The translations under genes were made by a program, and so were the position numbers. 64,000 nucleotides of DNA, taken from the NCBI GenBank assembly GCA_963681505.1, contig OY811972.1, positions 15,237,665-15,301,664 on the forward strand, written 5' to 3'. A model generated the notes under the pieces. The model saw only the letters and a program-made list of their open reading frames with translations, was not told where the DNA came from and made no database searches. Position 1 is the stretch's first letter. Each line of letters starts with the position of its first letter. This DNA is from Eunapius fragilis. Its lineage: Eukaryota; Porifera; Demospongiae; Spongillida; Spongillidae. Of this stretch, positions 32,575-45,513 are shown in pieces.

Positions 32575-33050
32575 CACATCACTCACTCAACCCTTCGCGT
32601 TCTCCTTCTTACTTTCTGGATCAAGCCACTGAAGCCAGTATTGGGCCTTCGCGCTCTCCTTCTTACTTTCAGGATCAAGCCAGTATTAGGCCTTCATGCC
32701 AGTATTGGGCCTTCATGCCAGTATTGGGCCTTCATGCTATCCTTTTTACTCTCAGGATCGGCTTTGTAGCGCTTCCTGTCGCAAGTCTTTTTTTCATGCG
32801 CTTCTTGAAAACTGTCACGCTCCTCAATATCTTGCGACTCGCCAACACAACAGTCATCCTTTAACTTTGCTTTTCTCTTCGCGACCGACGTGACGGCATT
32901 TTGAAGAAAACAAACTAGACACGTCAAGCTTTTGGTACAACCGTGACAACAATTGAATAGTATTAACTGTAGCGCGTGTTCAACCACACGTTCCCGCCCA
33001 CTTTTATGTCTTCCAAAGGCCGATAAAATCTGTTGTGGGCTAACTAACAA
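32575..33050 (-). other. Coding-like repeat with DPESKK units
   Basis: On the minus strand from 33050: CLVCFLQ, then ESQDIEERDSFQEAHEKKT and CDRKRYKADPESKKDSMKAQ, followed by two or three further DPESKK(E)...KAQYW units encoded by a minisatellite (32590-32790). The text matches the captured exon in the elements at 26735-26878 (+) and 35395-35610 (-). I read it as a fragment of a repetitive KRYxADPESKK-type protein, of unknown function and probably transposon-associated. Confidence 0.45.
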
Positions 33051-33289
33051 AACTAAGTTTGCTAGAGATTGAAATTTGTGTCAAGCATAACTCTCGTTAC
33101 TAATGTAATAAAGCAAATCCAACTCGACAATAAGTTTCTAACTTGTTGGTTCTAGTGCTTCCGCATAACGGCTAACATTATACTTCAATCGTGACAAAGA
33201 TGCAATGCAATAAACCTCTTATCCGAGCAAATCTTATCTTATCAGATCCGGAATTAGAAGGAATCGTTTTTTAAGGTTCTAGTGTGGGA

Positions 33290-33455
33290 ACGAGTGAGCG
33301 TTATCTCTGTTGTCCGAGCTTTCTAAGCGTCGGCAGTTTTATTACATTGTAGGTAATTGTTGGCTGTATCCAAATACGCTCGCTAAATTCCAACTGTACG
33401 TTGCAACGGCAATAGTGGAATCTGATGTTTTGCTAATCGTATTCATCACACTTCA
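33290..33455. repeat. Diverged copy of foldback terminal sequence
   Basis: Resembles 37617-37765 (TTTCTAAGCGT, TTATTACATTGTA, CTGTATCCAAATACGCT, CTAATCGTATTCA). Likely an old end of the same foldback family. Confidence 0.5.
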
Positions 33456-33837
33456 AATCCTACATAGGACCTACTAACGTAGGTCCTGATATTGCGCTCC
33501 CACACACTGCTGTATACATTTTTTAAATGAGTGGAACAATGAATATAAAGTTAAATGTAGTAATTACATAAAATCATGTAATCCATGCCTGTCAGTGATC
33601 CTCGTTTGGGGGTGAGTTTGTATGCCTAATTATCCAACTTTCAACCCTTAAAATCAGCAACGTTACTACACAGAACCATGCATATACAAAGCATTTCACA
33701 CATGACACATGCACAACCACATGCCTTAGAAAGTGTATTGTGATGTCACATTTATTCTTCTTTCATATAAATGGCGTCTTTCATATAAATGGGCAAAAGT
33801 GTCACTGGTCACATTAACTCATCATTTATTTATACAA

Positions 33838-34440
33838 TAATAATCAATATTACAATACATACAAGGGTACAATCTTAAACATAGCCTATAGTTAATGTTA
33901 ATTCAAAATACATCTGGAGAGGATGGCAGTGGCATTGGCCCTCACTAGATGGAGGTTGAGTCTGCCATAGATGTCTCTAAGTACAGCCGGCTTGGGCCTG
34001 CATGTGAGCGTGGCAAGCCGAGAAGCCAGCATCAACTGCTTCACTTCCCCATGCACCATAAGTCTCTGCTACCAGGGGAACACACAACCAGCCGAGTTCT
34101 TTGCATTTTGCATCATTGGCCCTGTGCTTTCTGCCTTCACTGGCAAGGGCAGCTGATCCTGCAGACACTCCCACTTCCATAAGGGTATGTGTATTAAGTG
34201 GAGAGGTTACAGAGATATCAAAGGCAGCTGTCTTGCCTGTTGTCCAGTTAGTCAACAGAAGGTCAGCAGGATGGGTGTGGCTATGATCGATCGGCTGTGA
34301 GGTATTGCCAGCTTCCACTTGGATGCCAAGATGGGCTCGGTGGCATGTTTCAGCCAGAACATCACGAAATGTGTTGTGTCATACCACCACATCACCACCA
34401 CGCTTTCAAGTGGTGGCATGATGTCCCAGAGGGTCAAGGG
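33838..34440 (-). pseudogene. Retroelement copy E, 3' fragment
   Basis: Reads (right to left) a GGDVVV-type segment, HPADLLLTNWTTGKTAAFDI, CKELGWLCVPLVAETYGAWG and a diverged RLNLHLVRANATAILS end. Frameshifted near 33990 and 34320. 3' tail against AATAATAATCAATATTAC. Confidence 0.75.
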
Positions 34441-34686
34441 CTATTAATCTTAACAACTGATTCGCGGTCCTGTGCGCGTGTTTGCTCCAAAGGTACAGTA
34501 TTTAGTGTATCTGATTAACTGCATTAATGTTCTATATAACCTAGCTTCTTTATGTATAAGTTAAGCCTTCAAAAAGTGGTCATTGTGCACACTTTGCGGA
34601 CATGAAGAACTTGATTTCCCGCAATGTAATAAAAATATATATTCTACCGGGTGTCTATGGAGAGCTGGGTACCATAACAACGCATA

Positions 34687-34925
34687 CTAATGAACAATGG
34701 GTTAAATCCCTGCATGGCCACTGGTCAGAGTTGTGGTTCATACTCAGGACAGCAATGGGGTAAATCCCTGGTCACTGGTCATGTGATATCTGGGTGGGGG
34801 TCCACAGTGGGTTATATCATTGGCCTCTGGTCATGTGTGATACCTGGGTGTGGTTCATACTCTAAACAACAATGTATTAAATCCCTGGCCACTGGTCAGG
34901 GGTGGTGGGAAACAATGGGTTAAAT
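34687..34925. repeat. Tandem repeat around AATGGGTTAAATCCCTGGCC
   Basis: About four diverged units of 50-60 bp with the motifs GGTTAAATCCCTGG, CCACTGGTCA and GTGGTTCATACT. Not coding. Confidence 0.8.
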
Positions 34926-35384
34926 TTTTGTCAATGAAATTAACCAACTTAATGGCTATGGCATGCATGTGAAACTGATTTTGAGCCATGGAAGAATCAT
35001 TTAAAATCGGAAAAGGTACCAATGGGGAGTAAATATATGTATAATGGATGGGTTTGCAGTGATTGTATACTGTAGTCATCGAACAATTTTTGTCAGGTTA
35101 CAAAGTTGACCCCAAAACCAAAATTTAAATAATATTCCCTCCCTCCCTCCCTCTCTCTCGTGTCTCTCTCTAACATGACTCGTGTCCATCCCAGCTTGTT
35201 ACCTTTTGGTACTGGTTGTATTTATGTATTCTAAATGCATAGGCATCCTTGTTCGCTTACTTTCTACACAATGATTATTGATACTTACACAAATCTTACA
35301 TCCCAATTTCATCTATATTTTGTTCCACTCATTTTAAAATGTATGCAGTTGAGTGTGTCATGAATGTGATGAATATCTTTATGA

Positions 35385-35880
35385 CCAGTTAGCTGAATTC
35401 TGTTCTACACCAGACCTCTGGCTAGTTACTACTAACTTACGAAAGATTGAAGGCGCCGGGCCTTCTTGTAAGACTTCTTGCTTTCTGGATTGTTTGCGTA
35501 ACGGTTCTAAGACTTGTCACGCCGGCGGCGCCTTCTTTCTTTCATTCGCTTCCACGAAAATGTCACGCTCTGCACATTCAAAGCAACTATCTTGCGACTC
35601 GTCTGCTTTCATTTATTACATGCACCCCTTTTGTTATATTCATTATAATAGAATACAAGTGATCGATACCTATGTACGTCACTATAGATATATAACAAGG
35701 GGTGCATTGATAGTACCTTTTGCATATAACATATCCTTTGTTACCGTTAATGATGTAACTAAACCATGCAAGCTAGACAAATATATGTATTCTGTTTCAG
35801 AAGGTCATAACACAAAATATAAACTATATATGTCCGATCGAATGAGGTAACGAGTATGCATTATCTTTGCTGTCTTAGCT
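35385..35880 (-). mobile_element. Inverted copy of the 26.5-26.9 kb exon-carrying repeat
   Basis: Reverse of 26530-26900. On the minus strand it reads KADESQDSCFECAERDIFVE, EANERKKAPPA and, in another frame, NRYANNPESKKSYKKARRLQ followed by a GTAAGT donor-like site. A stop precedes NRYANN. Confidence 0.65.
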
Positions 35881-35912
35881 TTCTAAGCGTATGAAGTTTC
35901 ACTAATGATACA

Positions 35913-36068
<156 letters not shown>

Positions 36069-36071
<3 letters not shown>

Positions 36072-37085
36072 CTATAAGTTATTTATGAGACCGGGGGAAG
36101 TAAAGTTCATTGGCCAAGCTCGCCCCATAGTAAATGTGGATGCCGCCGACATGCTAGATGAAGAATAATTCAGGCTCTATATAGTTTCTCACTCGCGTAT
36201 AGTCTCGCGGAGCTAGAACCCGCAGTATATATATGCAGCTAGGCTATAGAAGGACAACCGGGAGAAAGATGTGGCTTCGTAGTTATTAGAAAGCCCGATT
36301 CCATTCCGGATACACTTCGGTTCCATACCAAATTTTCACATTTTCGATTTTAAAAAGTATTTAAATTCGACAAAACCAATAATTGAACCAATTTTACGCA
36401 ATCGTTCGAATTCTCGACTTCCCAATCCAAGCTGCCATCGAAATCGAGGCGAATATCTGGCAAAATGCGATTATGTCATTAAACGAAAGATCAAAAAATG
36501 GCAATAAAATGGACAAACAAGAGTGCCATTAATAGAGAAATCGAAATGGCGGAAAGGCACACAGACCTAGTACGGTCTGTGTGCCTTTCCGCCATTTCGA
36601 TTTCTCTATTAATGGCACTCTTGTTTGTCCATTTTATTGCCATTCCTTGATCTTTCGTTTTATGACATAATCACATTTTGCCAGATAATCGCCTCGATTT
36701 CGATGGCAGCTTGGATTGAGAAGTCGAGAATTCGAACGATTGCGTCAAATTGGTTCAATTATTGGTTTTGTCAAATTTAAATACTTTTTAAAATCGAACA
36801 TTTGATAATTTGGTATGGAACCGAAGTGTGTCCGGAATGGAATCGGGCTTTCTAATAACTACGAAGCCACGCCTATATCCCGGTTGTCGTTCTATAGCTG
36901 CATATTTACGGCGGGTTCCGGGCTAGCTAGCGCTCCGCAAGACTACACGCGAGTGAGAACTATAGAGCCAGAATTATTCTTCATCTAGTTACAGACACGC
37001 ATGTCTGCGGCACCCACATTTCGTATGGGTGAGCTTGGCCAATGAACTTTACCTTCCCTCGGCCCCATAAAAACTTAGAGCAGAG
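36069..37085. mobile_element. Large imperfect palindrome (foldback element), ~500-bp arms
   Basis: Left arm 36069-36565 and right arm 36576-37085 are inverse copies, folding at CCTAGTACGG. The arms contain GCCATTAATAGAGAAATCGA, ATTGGCCAAGCT and other blocks. A third, half copy lies at 37840-38330. No transposase ORF. Such structures are typical of foldback or MULE-like non-autonomous elements. Confidence 0.85.
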
Positions 37086-37310
37086 ACGCGCGCGCGCACG
37101 CACACACACACGTACACACACACACACACCGCACACATACACACATGCAAGCAGACGCACGCACGTACACACACACTCCAACTGGCGTGGATCTTTATGT
37201 GTCGTGAATACGATTAACAAACACCGATCGAACCGCGGCTTCTATTTAGCAAACGCGCGTATTAGGATAGAGCCAGCGAATACCTTTCACTAATGATATA
37301 TTCGCCGTCG
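37086..37310. repeat. CA/CG-rich tract and outer foldback sequence
   Basis: Alternating CGCG/CACA then TCCAACTGGCG...GATAGAGCCAGCGAATACC, the inverse of 37670-37800. Together with the palindrome this extends the element to about 37.3 kb. Confidence 0.7.
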
Positions 37311-37616
37311 GAATAAAGTTCATAGAGGCCACATATACTGTCTGCTAACCGTTTCACGACGTCGACATCTCAAATAATAGAATCGCTATCATTACATTTA
37401 GCAGAAGGGGTGTGCCTGTTTACTGTGTGCATGTCGTGCTCTAACGGTAATAAAATCAAGCTTTACCTAAACACCGGCGAAACCTGTATTCAACATAACT
37501 CCGGATCTAGTTTAAAAAGTCATAATACTCGGCAAAAAGTTCCTAACTTTTCTGCTATCCATGCATGAGTACTAGTGCGCTGACATTAGGCATAAATCGT
37601 GAACACAGAGAACGAG

Positions 37617-38335
37617 TATGGATTATCTCTACTGTCTTACCTTTCTAAGTGTATGAAGAGTTATTACGTTGTATAGGTATTCGCTGGCTCTATCCTAATA
37701 CGCTTGCTAAACTGAAATAGAAGCCGCGGGTCGATCGGTGTCTTGTTAATCGTATTCACGACACATAATCACGCATGCACCTGTGTGTGTGTGTGTGCGT
37801 GTGTGTGCGTGTGTTTGTGTGCGTGTGTGCGCGGTGTGTGTGTGCTATAAGTTATTCATGAGACCGGGGAAGGTAAAGTTCATTGGCCAAGCTCGCCCAT
37901 ACGAAATGTGGGTGCCGCCGACATGCCAGATATAATTCAGGCTCTATATAGTTCCTCACTCGCGTATAGTCTCTCGGAACCAGAACCCGCAGTATATATA
38001 TGCCGCTAGGCTATAGAAGGACAACCGGGATATAGGTGTGGCTTCGTAGTTATTAGAAAGCCCGATTCCATTCCGGACTCACTTCGGTTCCATACCAAAA
38101 TTTCAAATTTTCGATTTTCCAAAATATTTAAATTTGACAAAACCAATAATTGAACCATTTTACGCAATCGTTCGAATTCTCGACTTTCCAATCCAAGCCG
38201 CCATCGAAATTGTAGCGAGTATCTGGCAAAATGTGATTATGTCATAAAACGAAAGATCAAAAAATGGCAATAAAATGGACAAACAAGAGTGCCATTAATA
38301 GAGAAATTCAAATGGCGGAAAGGCACACAGGTCCG
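37617..38335. mobile_element. Single-arm copy of the foldback element
   Basis: Carries outer sequence, a GT tract (37781-37850), and the same arm as 36069-36560 in the same orientation, ending at CGGAAAGGCACACAG. The second arm is missing. Confidence 0.75.
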
Positions 38336-38680
38336 TGTACTTTTCGACAATTTAATTTCTCGTCTTTCAATTTATACATGGAGGACCTTTTGGGCTCGAA
38401 TGTCAATGTTGCACGTGATCGAATTCAATTTGTGGCCTAAATTCAGCGCATCGCAAAGTATTGGAAAATAGAAAATGAATTATCGTCGTCTTTATCAATA
38501 TAATGAACAATGTTCCATCTGCAAAGGAATAATGGTATGGAAGCGGTGCCGACCTGTCTCCAATGACCGGAATCGATCCCTCTGCACGGAACACGTACGC
38601 TCTGAAGGCGTGTGTACCTATTTATAAGTTGTTGCGTTCTGTATCGTGTGGTGTGTACCCGATACTACAAACAGTATAAT

Positions 38681-38790
<110 letters not shown>

Positions 38791-38834
38791 GACGAAGATT
38801 AATAGTGTGTCTCAAGTTTTTACGTAGCTATACC

Positions 38835-41790
38835 TCAATCGCCAGCCAGCGTCCTGTTTAATGGCATACGAAATGTGATCAAATGTGACAGTTTAGACAT
38901 AGATTATAAATCACCTTAATTATGACCTTATGGAACCCTTCCTCCTCACCCTCCCTCCCTCTCCCTCTCCCTACCTACCCCTGCCTTTCTATATCTATAA
39001 AGTGTGTACAACAACAGCACTGACAATTCTAAGATGGTTGCACAAGGTCAGAGCACCTTATCAGGTTGCCATGGTAACTAATAAGAACAATATGAGAGAG
39101 GTGGAAGGTGTGACACATCACATAGTATCTTTTCATGGGGTGAGAAAACTGCACTTCATTAGTACATGGTGCAAAGGATGATCTGTCTCTGGGCTTCAAA
39201 TTACTGCTTAATAATGTCATTTCTTGCATGCAACATGTACAGCTCTCTAATGTGATGAAATTTTTAGTATGTAAGTATTTTCTGTCAAGGCACACGAGAT
39301 ATTATGAAGGCATGCATGCTGTGCACATGATGTATGTATGTGTGATGTGTGTATGTGCGTGTGTACATATGCATGCATACCTACAGTCTAATACACCCCT
39401 TTCGTATGAAATGGACTAACTGGTTAACATCAGTACTTCATTTCCAAATTTATCTACTTTAAACCAGTACCCTAAGTTTTTATGCGTGTACATGCAGGAA
39501 GGGTCAGGATGAAGTCTTTATCACAAGGAAAAAAACAAAACTGGAAAACAAATTAAAATTTTATGTGTTGTTGAAAATAGTTTTCCACGCTTAGGGACCT
39601 GCAGTTTGAAAGTATTGAATTAGACACAAAATGAGCTTCAACCTAAATAGGGCTGGTACTCATGATATCGACCGGGGATGGTACATGTAAAATGGTGGGG
39701 TTGTGCTTGGTTATTGGCAGGGCCAGCTTTAAGTGGCAGCTGGCAGCCCAGGTGTAGTACCTACCACTTATACTGACAGGTCAATTGGTACACACTATAA
39801 TGACTTAGGCAGCAACACCAATACAACGCACACAATGTACAACAATAAGCACACCATACGTAGTTCAATGACAGGTATTGTTCTCCAGTCTAGACTGACT
39901 CTTTACTTCAATTTAGGCCTTAAGAATGCCCCAAACTGGTTCTACCGGATTCTGCCATCTCACTGCGCATGCTCCCTTGCATGTTCTATTGTTAACCAGT
40001 TACTACACCAGGTAAAAGCAGCAGCTGGAGGCAGTTGCTCAGTCGAAGCGTTTGTGCATGCACAACACTTGTAGGCAGCAGTAATTCTATTTTATTTGGT
40101 TGGTCATTAATCAGTGCCAAATGGTAGCACTGATTAATGATTAAGAGCAGATGATCCCTGGGCACAGAGATGGTGGAAGCTGTTGGACTCTATGTTGAAT
40201 ATGTTCTAAGTTGTATGTGGCTGGGCAATGCTAGGTAGAGGTTTTTTCTCCAACATGTTTGGTGGGTTTTTTTTCCTGCTAGAGGTTTTCCCATAAGGAG
40301 ATGTGGGCTCATCTCCAGGTTGAGCCCCTTGCCTAGCCTTGTGTGATTGCTGTAGCAGTGTGCAAGTGTAAAGTCTATCATGTACTATTATTAAAAGTTG
40401 GTGTGCACAGGTGACACAAATCGTCATGGCATGTGATCTGGGAAGTGGGAAGGTATGTACCACTAGTTTACTTGTTGCGACTTTGCTTGAAATATATATA
40501 ATTGTTCAGTACATAAAGAATCCACATGCATGTACAAATTATCTCCCTTTGGAGCAGAAAGACAAAAACGTATCAATAGTGTAGAGAAGGTCCAATGCAT
40601 CTATACAGTACATAAGGTACTTCACGTGGTTAGTTGGGCATTTATATGCGCGTAGCCGAACAGTTATGGGGATAGCTGTATCGTATATACAGCTGTGCCA
40701 TTGATACCTATAGTCATCGATGTTGTCCTGTTTGAAGCAGGTGCAACTCTCTACTTCAGGGCCGTTCAGGCCACTCAGGCCAATTTGTATTTTCCAAACC
40801 ACTCAACGTTAATGTCTAATTGCAAACTAAAAAAAAAAGCGTAACAGCTGCATAAGTAATCACACACACACACACACACACACACACCACCATTACATAT
40901 ATAGATGGGAAGCATGTGGCTCTATAGAGCATTCAGAACAATCTGTACAACAATATCATTCGTAAGGTGGACAGTTTACTACTGTGTGTGTGTGTGAACA
41001 TGAGTGTACGGTAACACTTAGCCATCTCTCGGCTCCATGCAGGCCCTAAAACGTCTCAACATTAATGATGTCACTGTTGTGCAAAGGTCCGGCCGTGCTT
41101 AATTAACGAAGCTAGTTATTTACATGCCATGATTCATTTGACGATGAAGCGGACCTTATGACCAGCGTGTGTCTCACTCTAGCTGACAACAAATTGCACC
41201 TTTAGATAACACGCTATAAAATATCCTAATATCGCGTGTATACCCTTGGCTTGCATGCCCAAATAGAAGTTAGTGTTTGTGTGTTACGCCTATAGGTTTT
41301 TAATTTTTGTACCCATTCAGTTGAACGTATACTACAAATGGCTGGCATTAAGGTTTTCGATCCGTAAATGGGACTTCGAGAACAGCGAGAAAGGAAAAAG
41401 GAAAGAGCTGCAGCTAGCTGCTCTACACTTGACCACTTCCTACCCATGCACGAGAGGAAATAAAGCTGCACTTGCAGCTACGATCCCTTCTACTTGTCCT
41501 GTTTTCGACCCAGAGCCTGGTATTGTTAACTAGGTCAACTATTCGTCCTGCTTCCAAATCCACGCTCCAATTGCACTCATCTCTCCATCCCGTACTCAAA
41601 AATTACTAAACAAGGCTAAATACAAACTAGTATACTTTCAGAAGCACATGGCAGTGCCTAGCTGATTCATGATTATCTCTGTAATGATTTGCTTTGCAAT
41701 TAAGTTGGTTAAACCAAAATCTGGTTTGACGCAGTGTAAACCAACTAATGGTTTACTTTTTTTTTGTTTGAAGTTTGAACCACCCCAGTC
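38835..41790. other. No gene recognised
   Basis: About 3 kb without convincing coding sequence. It holds a (CA)n run at 40860-40887 and a perfect 14-bp hairpin at 40104-40140 (TCATTAATCAGTGC stem, 9-base loop). The longest ORF (39733-40074) has no recognisable domain or coding signature. Confidence 0.5.
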
Positions 41791-41794
41791 ATAA

Positions 41795-41885
41795 TTAGGA
41801 TGACTCAGGTGGGTGGGATACGAACCTACAGTTATGTACTTTCGTTAGCCAATACCCTAGCGCATTGACCAGGTTCTTTTGCATG
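41795..41885 (-). repeat. Possible tRNA-derived SINE remnant
   Basis: Minus strand: CAATGCGCTAGGGTATTGGC (A-box-like position) and TGTAGGTTCGTATCCCACCC, a close match to the Pol III B-box, about 30 bases apart. No SINE tail identified. Not a foldable complete tRNA as far as I can see. Confidence 0.4.
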
Positions 41886-42199
41886 TACACAAAATGAGGT
41901 AGTCTTTTAGATGGTTACAGCAATTTACAGTAATTTACTCTTCCTCATAGCATTGCGTGAACATGGCTTCGGTTTGTTCTGTCAGTATTGCAAGAACTAC
42001 TGGTAGAACAAACTGAAGTCTTATTCATTTACATCACCATCTCCTTTAATTCCTATATACCCCAAGTTATTATCATTAATTTATTCTCATGCTTCAGTAT
42101 ATTTAAAATTACATTTTATTTTCATACCATGAAATCATGGATATGGAATATAGTGTCAGAAAAGTAATTACTGTGGTTAGAACATTATCATGCCCACAA

Positions 42200-42372
42200 A
42201 GCGGTAGTGATGGTAGTGTGTAGTTGGGTAGGGCAGGTGGTAGTAGCATACATACTTTCCACCTGTGCATAGTAACAGACAGAGATTTTCCTGAGCACAT
42301 ATAAGTACTTGATAGCAATAAAGTGCTTGGTGATCGAAAATGATTCTGAGTGAAGTTGAGTTGGAGCAATTT
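42200..42372. repeat. Older duplicate of 3480-3600
   Basis: Shares GTGCATAGTAACAGA, ACTTGATAGCA and TGATTCTGAGTGAAGTTGAG with the area after the semaphorin-like gene, at lower identity than the receptor blocks. Confidence 0.6.
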
Positions 42373-42373
42373 T

Positions 42374-43435
42374 TATTAAGCTATAAATAGAATTGTCCAA
42401 AATCAATAAAACGAGGCAGGAGAGGAATGTTGCGTAGCAGGAAGAGGGTTTCAACAATATAATCTGAAGCCATGAACATGAGTAACATAATATTTCAAAG
42501 GGTCTGGAAGAATTCTTTGGTATAACGGTAAACACATATGGGACGCAGATATGCGTCTCTCAGCGGTAATCGGTAAATAACAGTTGGCTTAACATGCGAC
42601 CCATGTTGAAATTCAGTCAGTACTGTTGTCCCAGCGATTTAGTATACACATGAACAGTCTCTCCTTCAAGGGAATGACGTTGGCTGGTGGCTAAAGAACT
42701 TGGTGTGTATTTTGTCCTGGGGACCGGCTACCTGTGTCCGGGCCCTATAACATGTGACCCATGCGCGTGTTCACTGTACTAGAAGCCCGTTTGGTTTACA
42801 TGTAATCGTTGTAATAATACTTGAATGCGCGCAACGTGCAGAGAGAAAAATGTGCGAACTGGAAAAAAGTAAGCCCCATCACTGTTTGCGCATCGTAGAA
42901 AAAGAATCGAAATTCGAAAGAGCCCACTTTTTTTCAAAAATGGCCTAGCCAGACTCTCAAGAAACGAACAGCGACGGATGGACAGACTATCTGTGAATTT
43001 ATAATTAGGTGCTGGGGCAAATCATTTAGCGTTAGCCGGAATTGGGACGGGATTTTGACTCCATTTCTTTTACACCCGCTGGCCATATAGTTACATAACA
43101 ATGGGACAACTTTGCGCGCATTCATATGTAACATTTCCGCGTTGTTCCATTGCTTTAGCCACCAACGAAAGTCATTAAAGGGATACTGTGCAGATGTATA
43201 CTGAATCACTGGGCCAACAGTACTGACGGACTGAATTTCAACAAGAGTTGCATATTAACGCATATCTGCGTCAAATATGTGTTTACCGTTACCAATAAAT
43301 TCTTCCAGACCCTTTGTAATTTGAAGTTTTTCATGTTCATGGCTTCAGATTATATTGCTGAAACTCCCTTCCTGCTACGCAACATCCTCTCCTGCCTCAT
43401 TTTATTGATTTTGGACAATTCTACTTATAGTTAAA
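42374..43435. mobile_element. Long inverted repeat, ~300-bp arms
   Basis: 42374-42740 and 43130-43435 are inverse copies (shared blocks: AATTGTCCAAAATCAATAAA, CAATATAATCTGAAGCCATG, TCTGGAAGAATT). The inner 390 bp is unique. No ORF of note. Confidence 0.7.
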
Positions 43436-43449
43436 ACAAAATATTCAGG

Positions 43450-43700
43450 CAAGGACACAGGTAGCCGGTCCCCAGGACATACACACCAAATTTGAGCTTT
43501 AGCCACCAACCAAAGTCATTCCGTTGAAAGGGAGACTGTGCAGGTGTACTGAAGTAACTGAACCACTGGGCCAACAATACTGACTGAGTTTCAGCATGGT
43601 TAGGGCCATAATTAGGTAGCCGGTCCCCAGGACATTCACACCAAATTTGAGCTTGCGCCACCAACCAAAATCATTCCCATGAAAGGCTAGGGAGGCTGCA
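43450..43700. repeat. Two-copy ~160-bp tandem repeat
   Basis: GGTAGCCGGTCCCCAGGACA recurs at 43456 and 43615, each followed by ACACCAAATTTGAGCTT and a GCCACCAACCAAA segment. A third, inverted unit is in the arm at 42660-42740. Confidence 0.75.
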
Positions 43701-44175
43701 TGTGCAGGAGCCAAGAGTAGTGGCTATAAGATGGCTTGCATGATTCTATGCTGTTGCATTAATTATCAAGATCGGAAGTTTCGTTAGAAACTTTCATATA
43801 GGATTTGACCCCGACTATGAATGTCATTAAAAAAACGCGACCCGTCTGTAACAACACTCCCGACGATCGGATCGTGTAGCTTGTTTTAGCAATCGATCTA
43901 GAAGTCAAAAATGAGTAGTTTCGTTTTTGTTTCATGTCGCTGAACCGCGTGGTTGTTGAGAACAAGAGTGTACTGCCCGTCCTCGTACCCAGTCTCGGAA
44001 CAAGGGGCGGGTCGTCTTCTCATTCTTCTCCTTCATCTTGGCAACGCATAACTCAGGACAGGAACATTTCTAAGCGATGAAAATTTCACCAATAGCTTCA
44101 GAATCGGCTGGAGGACTCGCTTTTATATTATATAATACTTTGATAAACAATCGACTATCAGCCTCCTATGTCTTG

Positions 44176-44319
44176 TTAGTCTCGTACCCAGACCGTTTAT
44201 GACGTAAGCGATTATCGCTGTAAACAGTATAATCACTACGTCCATACGTATGGACGTAGTGATTATACTGTTTACAGCGATAATCGCTTACGTCATAGAC
44301 GGTCTGGGTACGAGACTAA
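44176..44319. mobile_element. 144-bp palindromic MITE with TGTCTTG target duplication
   Basis: Nearly perfect palindrome centred on TCCATACGTATGGA, with ends TTAGTCTCGTACCCAGACC and complement. TGTCTTG flanks both sides (44169-44175 and 44320-44326), consistent with a hAT-like 7-8 bp duplication. The GTCTCGTACCCAGAC end motif also occurs at 7485. Confidence 0.85.
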
Positions 44320-44360
44320 TGTCTTGTATAATTAAATGGGTATGAAAAAAAATAAAGAAA

Positions 44361-44646
44361 ACAAGTAAATAAAAACATTCTCTACGAGAAAGTTGTTGGG
44401 ATATAGGATTTGATTATGACATTGGTGGTGTAAAAAGCAAGGAAACAAGGTCTTATCAGAAGGGAAAATGTCATAGTCCTATATTTAGCACACAAACAAC
44501 ACATGCCCTAGAAATGTGCTAAATATAGGACTATGACATTTTCCCTTCTGATAAGACCTTGTTTCCTTGCTTTTTACACCACCAATGTCATAATCAAATC
44601 CTATATCCCACCAACTTTCTCGTAGAGAATGTTTTTATTTACTTGT
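44361..44646. mobile_element. Foldback MITE, ~115-130-bp arms
   Basis: ACAAGTAAATAAAAACATTC at the left and its complement at the right, arms sharing CTTATCAGAAGGGAAAATG, loop around ACACAAACAACACATGCC. Related by the AAGGAAACAAGG core to 31458-31758. Confidence 0.85.
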
Positions 44647-44838
44647 TCAACATTAAACTGATCGATACACACTATACCCAGACATACACAATAGATAGGC
44701 CAATCACAACATAACAGCGTGAACGCACACAGAAACGCACTTCCCGATCGAGCACATTGGCAACGCGACTGCGCAAGAATAAAACAGCGCTAATGCAATA
44801 ACGCCCCATCCCTATGGGACAACTTTAGATTAATTGCG

Positions 44839-44840
<2 letters not shown>

Positions 44841-44922
<82 letters not shown>

Positions 44923-44934
44923 CACACACACACA
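44841..44934. repeat. (CA)n microsatellite
   Basis: About 90 bp of CA. Confidence 0.95.
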
Positions 44935-45064
44935 TTCATCTCGTGGATCTCATGTAAATTTATGCGATACACCCACCATGGGGCGAGGCATAAACGTACG
45001 ATTAATACAGTTACAATGATTCAATCAGAAGCCTTGTTCCCTTGCTTATTACACCACCATCGCC

Positions 45065-45513
45065 TATTGCCATGGTGAGAGTTCCACCTGATGTCGAATC
45101 ATGATAGGAGTGAATGAAAGATAAGGGAAGGAGGGAAGTGTATTTGCACAACAGCTGAAGCACGATTTGCTTACCTTTTTCAAATTAGTTATTAAGTGTC
45201 CCTTCAATTGATCGGTTAGTTATTAAATGCCCCTTGCATTAACCAGTTAGTTATTAAGTGTCCCTCCAGTAAGTTACTAAATGTCCCTGAGATTAATCAG
45301 TTAGTTAATAAATGTCCCTTACATTAACCTATGGGTATCGTCATTGGGGAGATGAGTACAGACATTATAGCACACACGTAGTACCACAAAAGGGTGTGGT
45401 CTAGAGGGAAGAACGAGAGGGGGAAAGCTGTGTATGAGTGCATGTTTGCTCACACACACATATCCCTCCAGGGCACCCCGATAGTTCTTGTGTGGTGCTA
45501 AAGTTGCTGGACA
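45065..45513. repeat. Older duplicate of 3937-4640
   Basis: Same order of landmarks (GCCATGGTGAGAG, AGGAGTGAATGAAAGATAAG, the TTAGTTATTAAGTGTCCC array, CCTCCAGGGCA) but with a deletion and about 80-85% identity, lower than in the receptor blocks. Confidence 0.7.

Noticed and set aside
39733-40074. 113-aa ORF
   Set aside because: No domain, no splice support, compositionally like random non-coding DNA.
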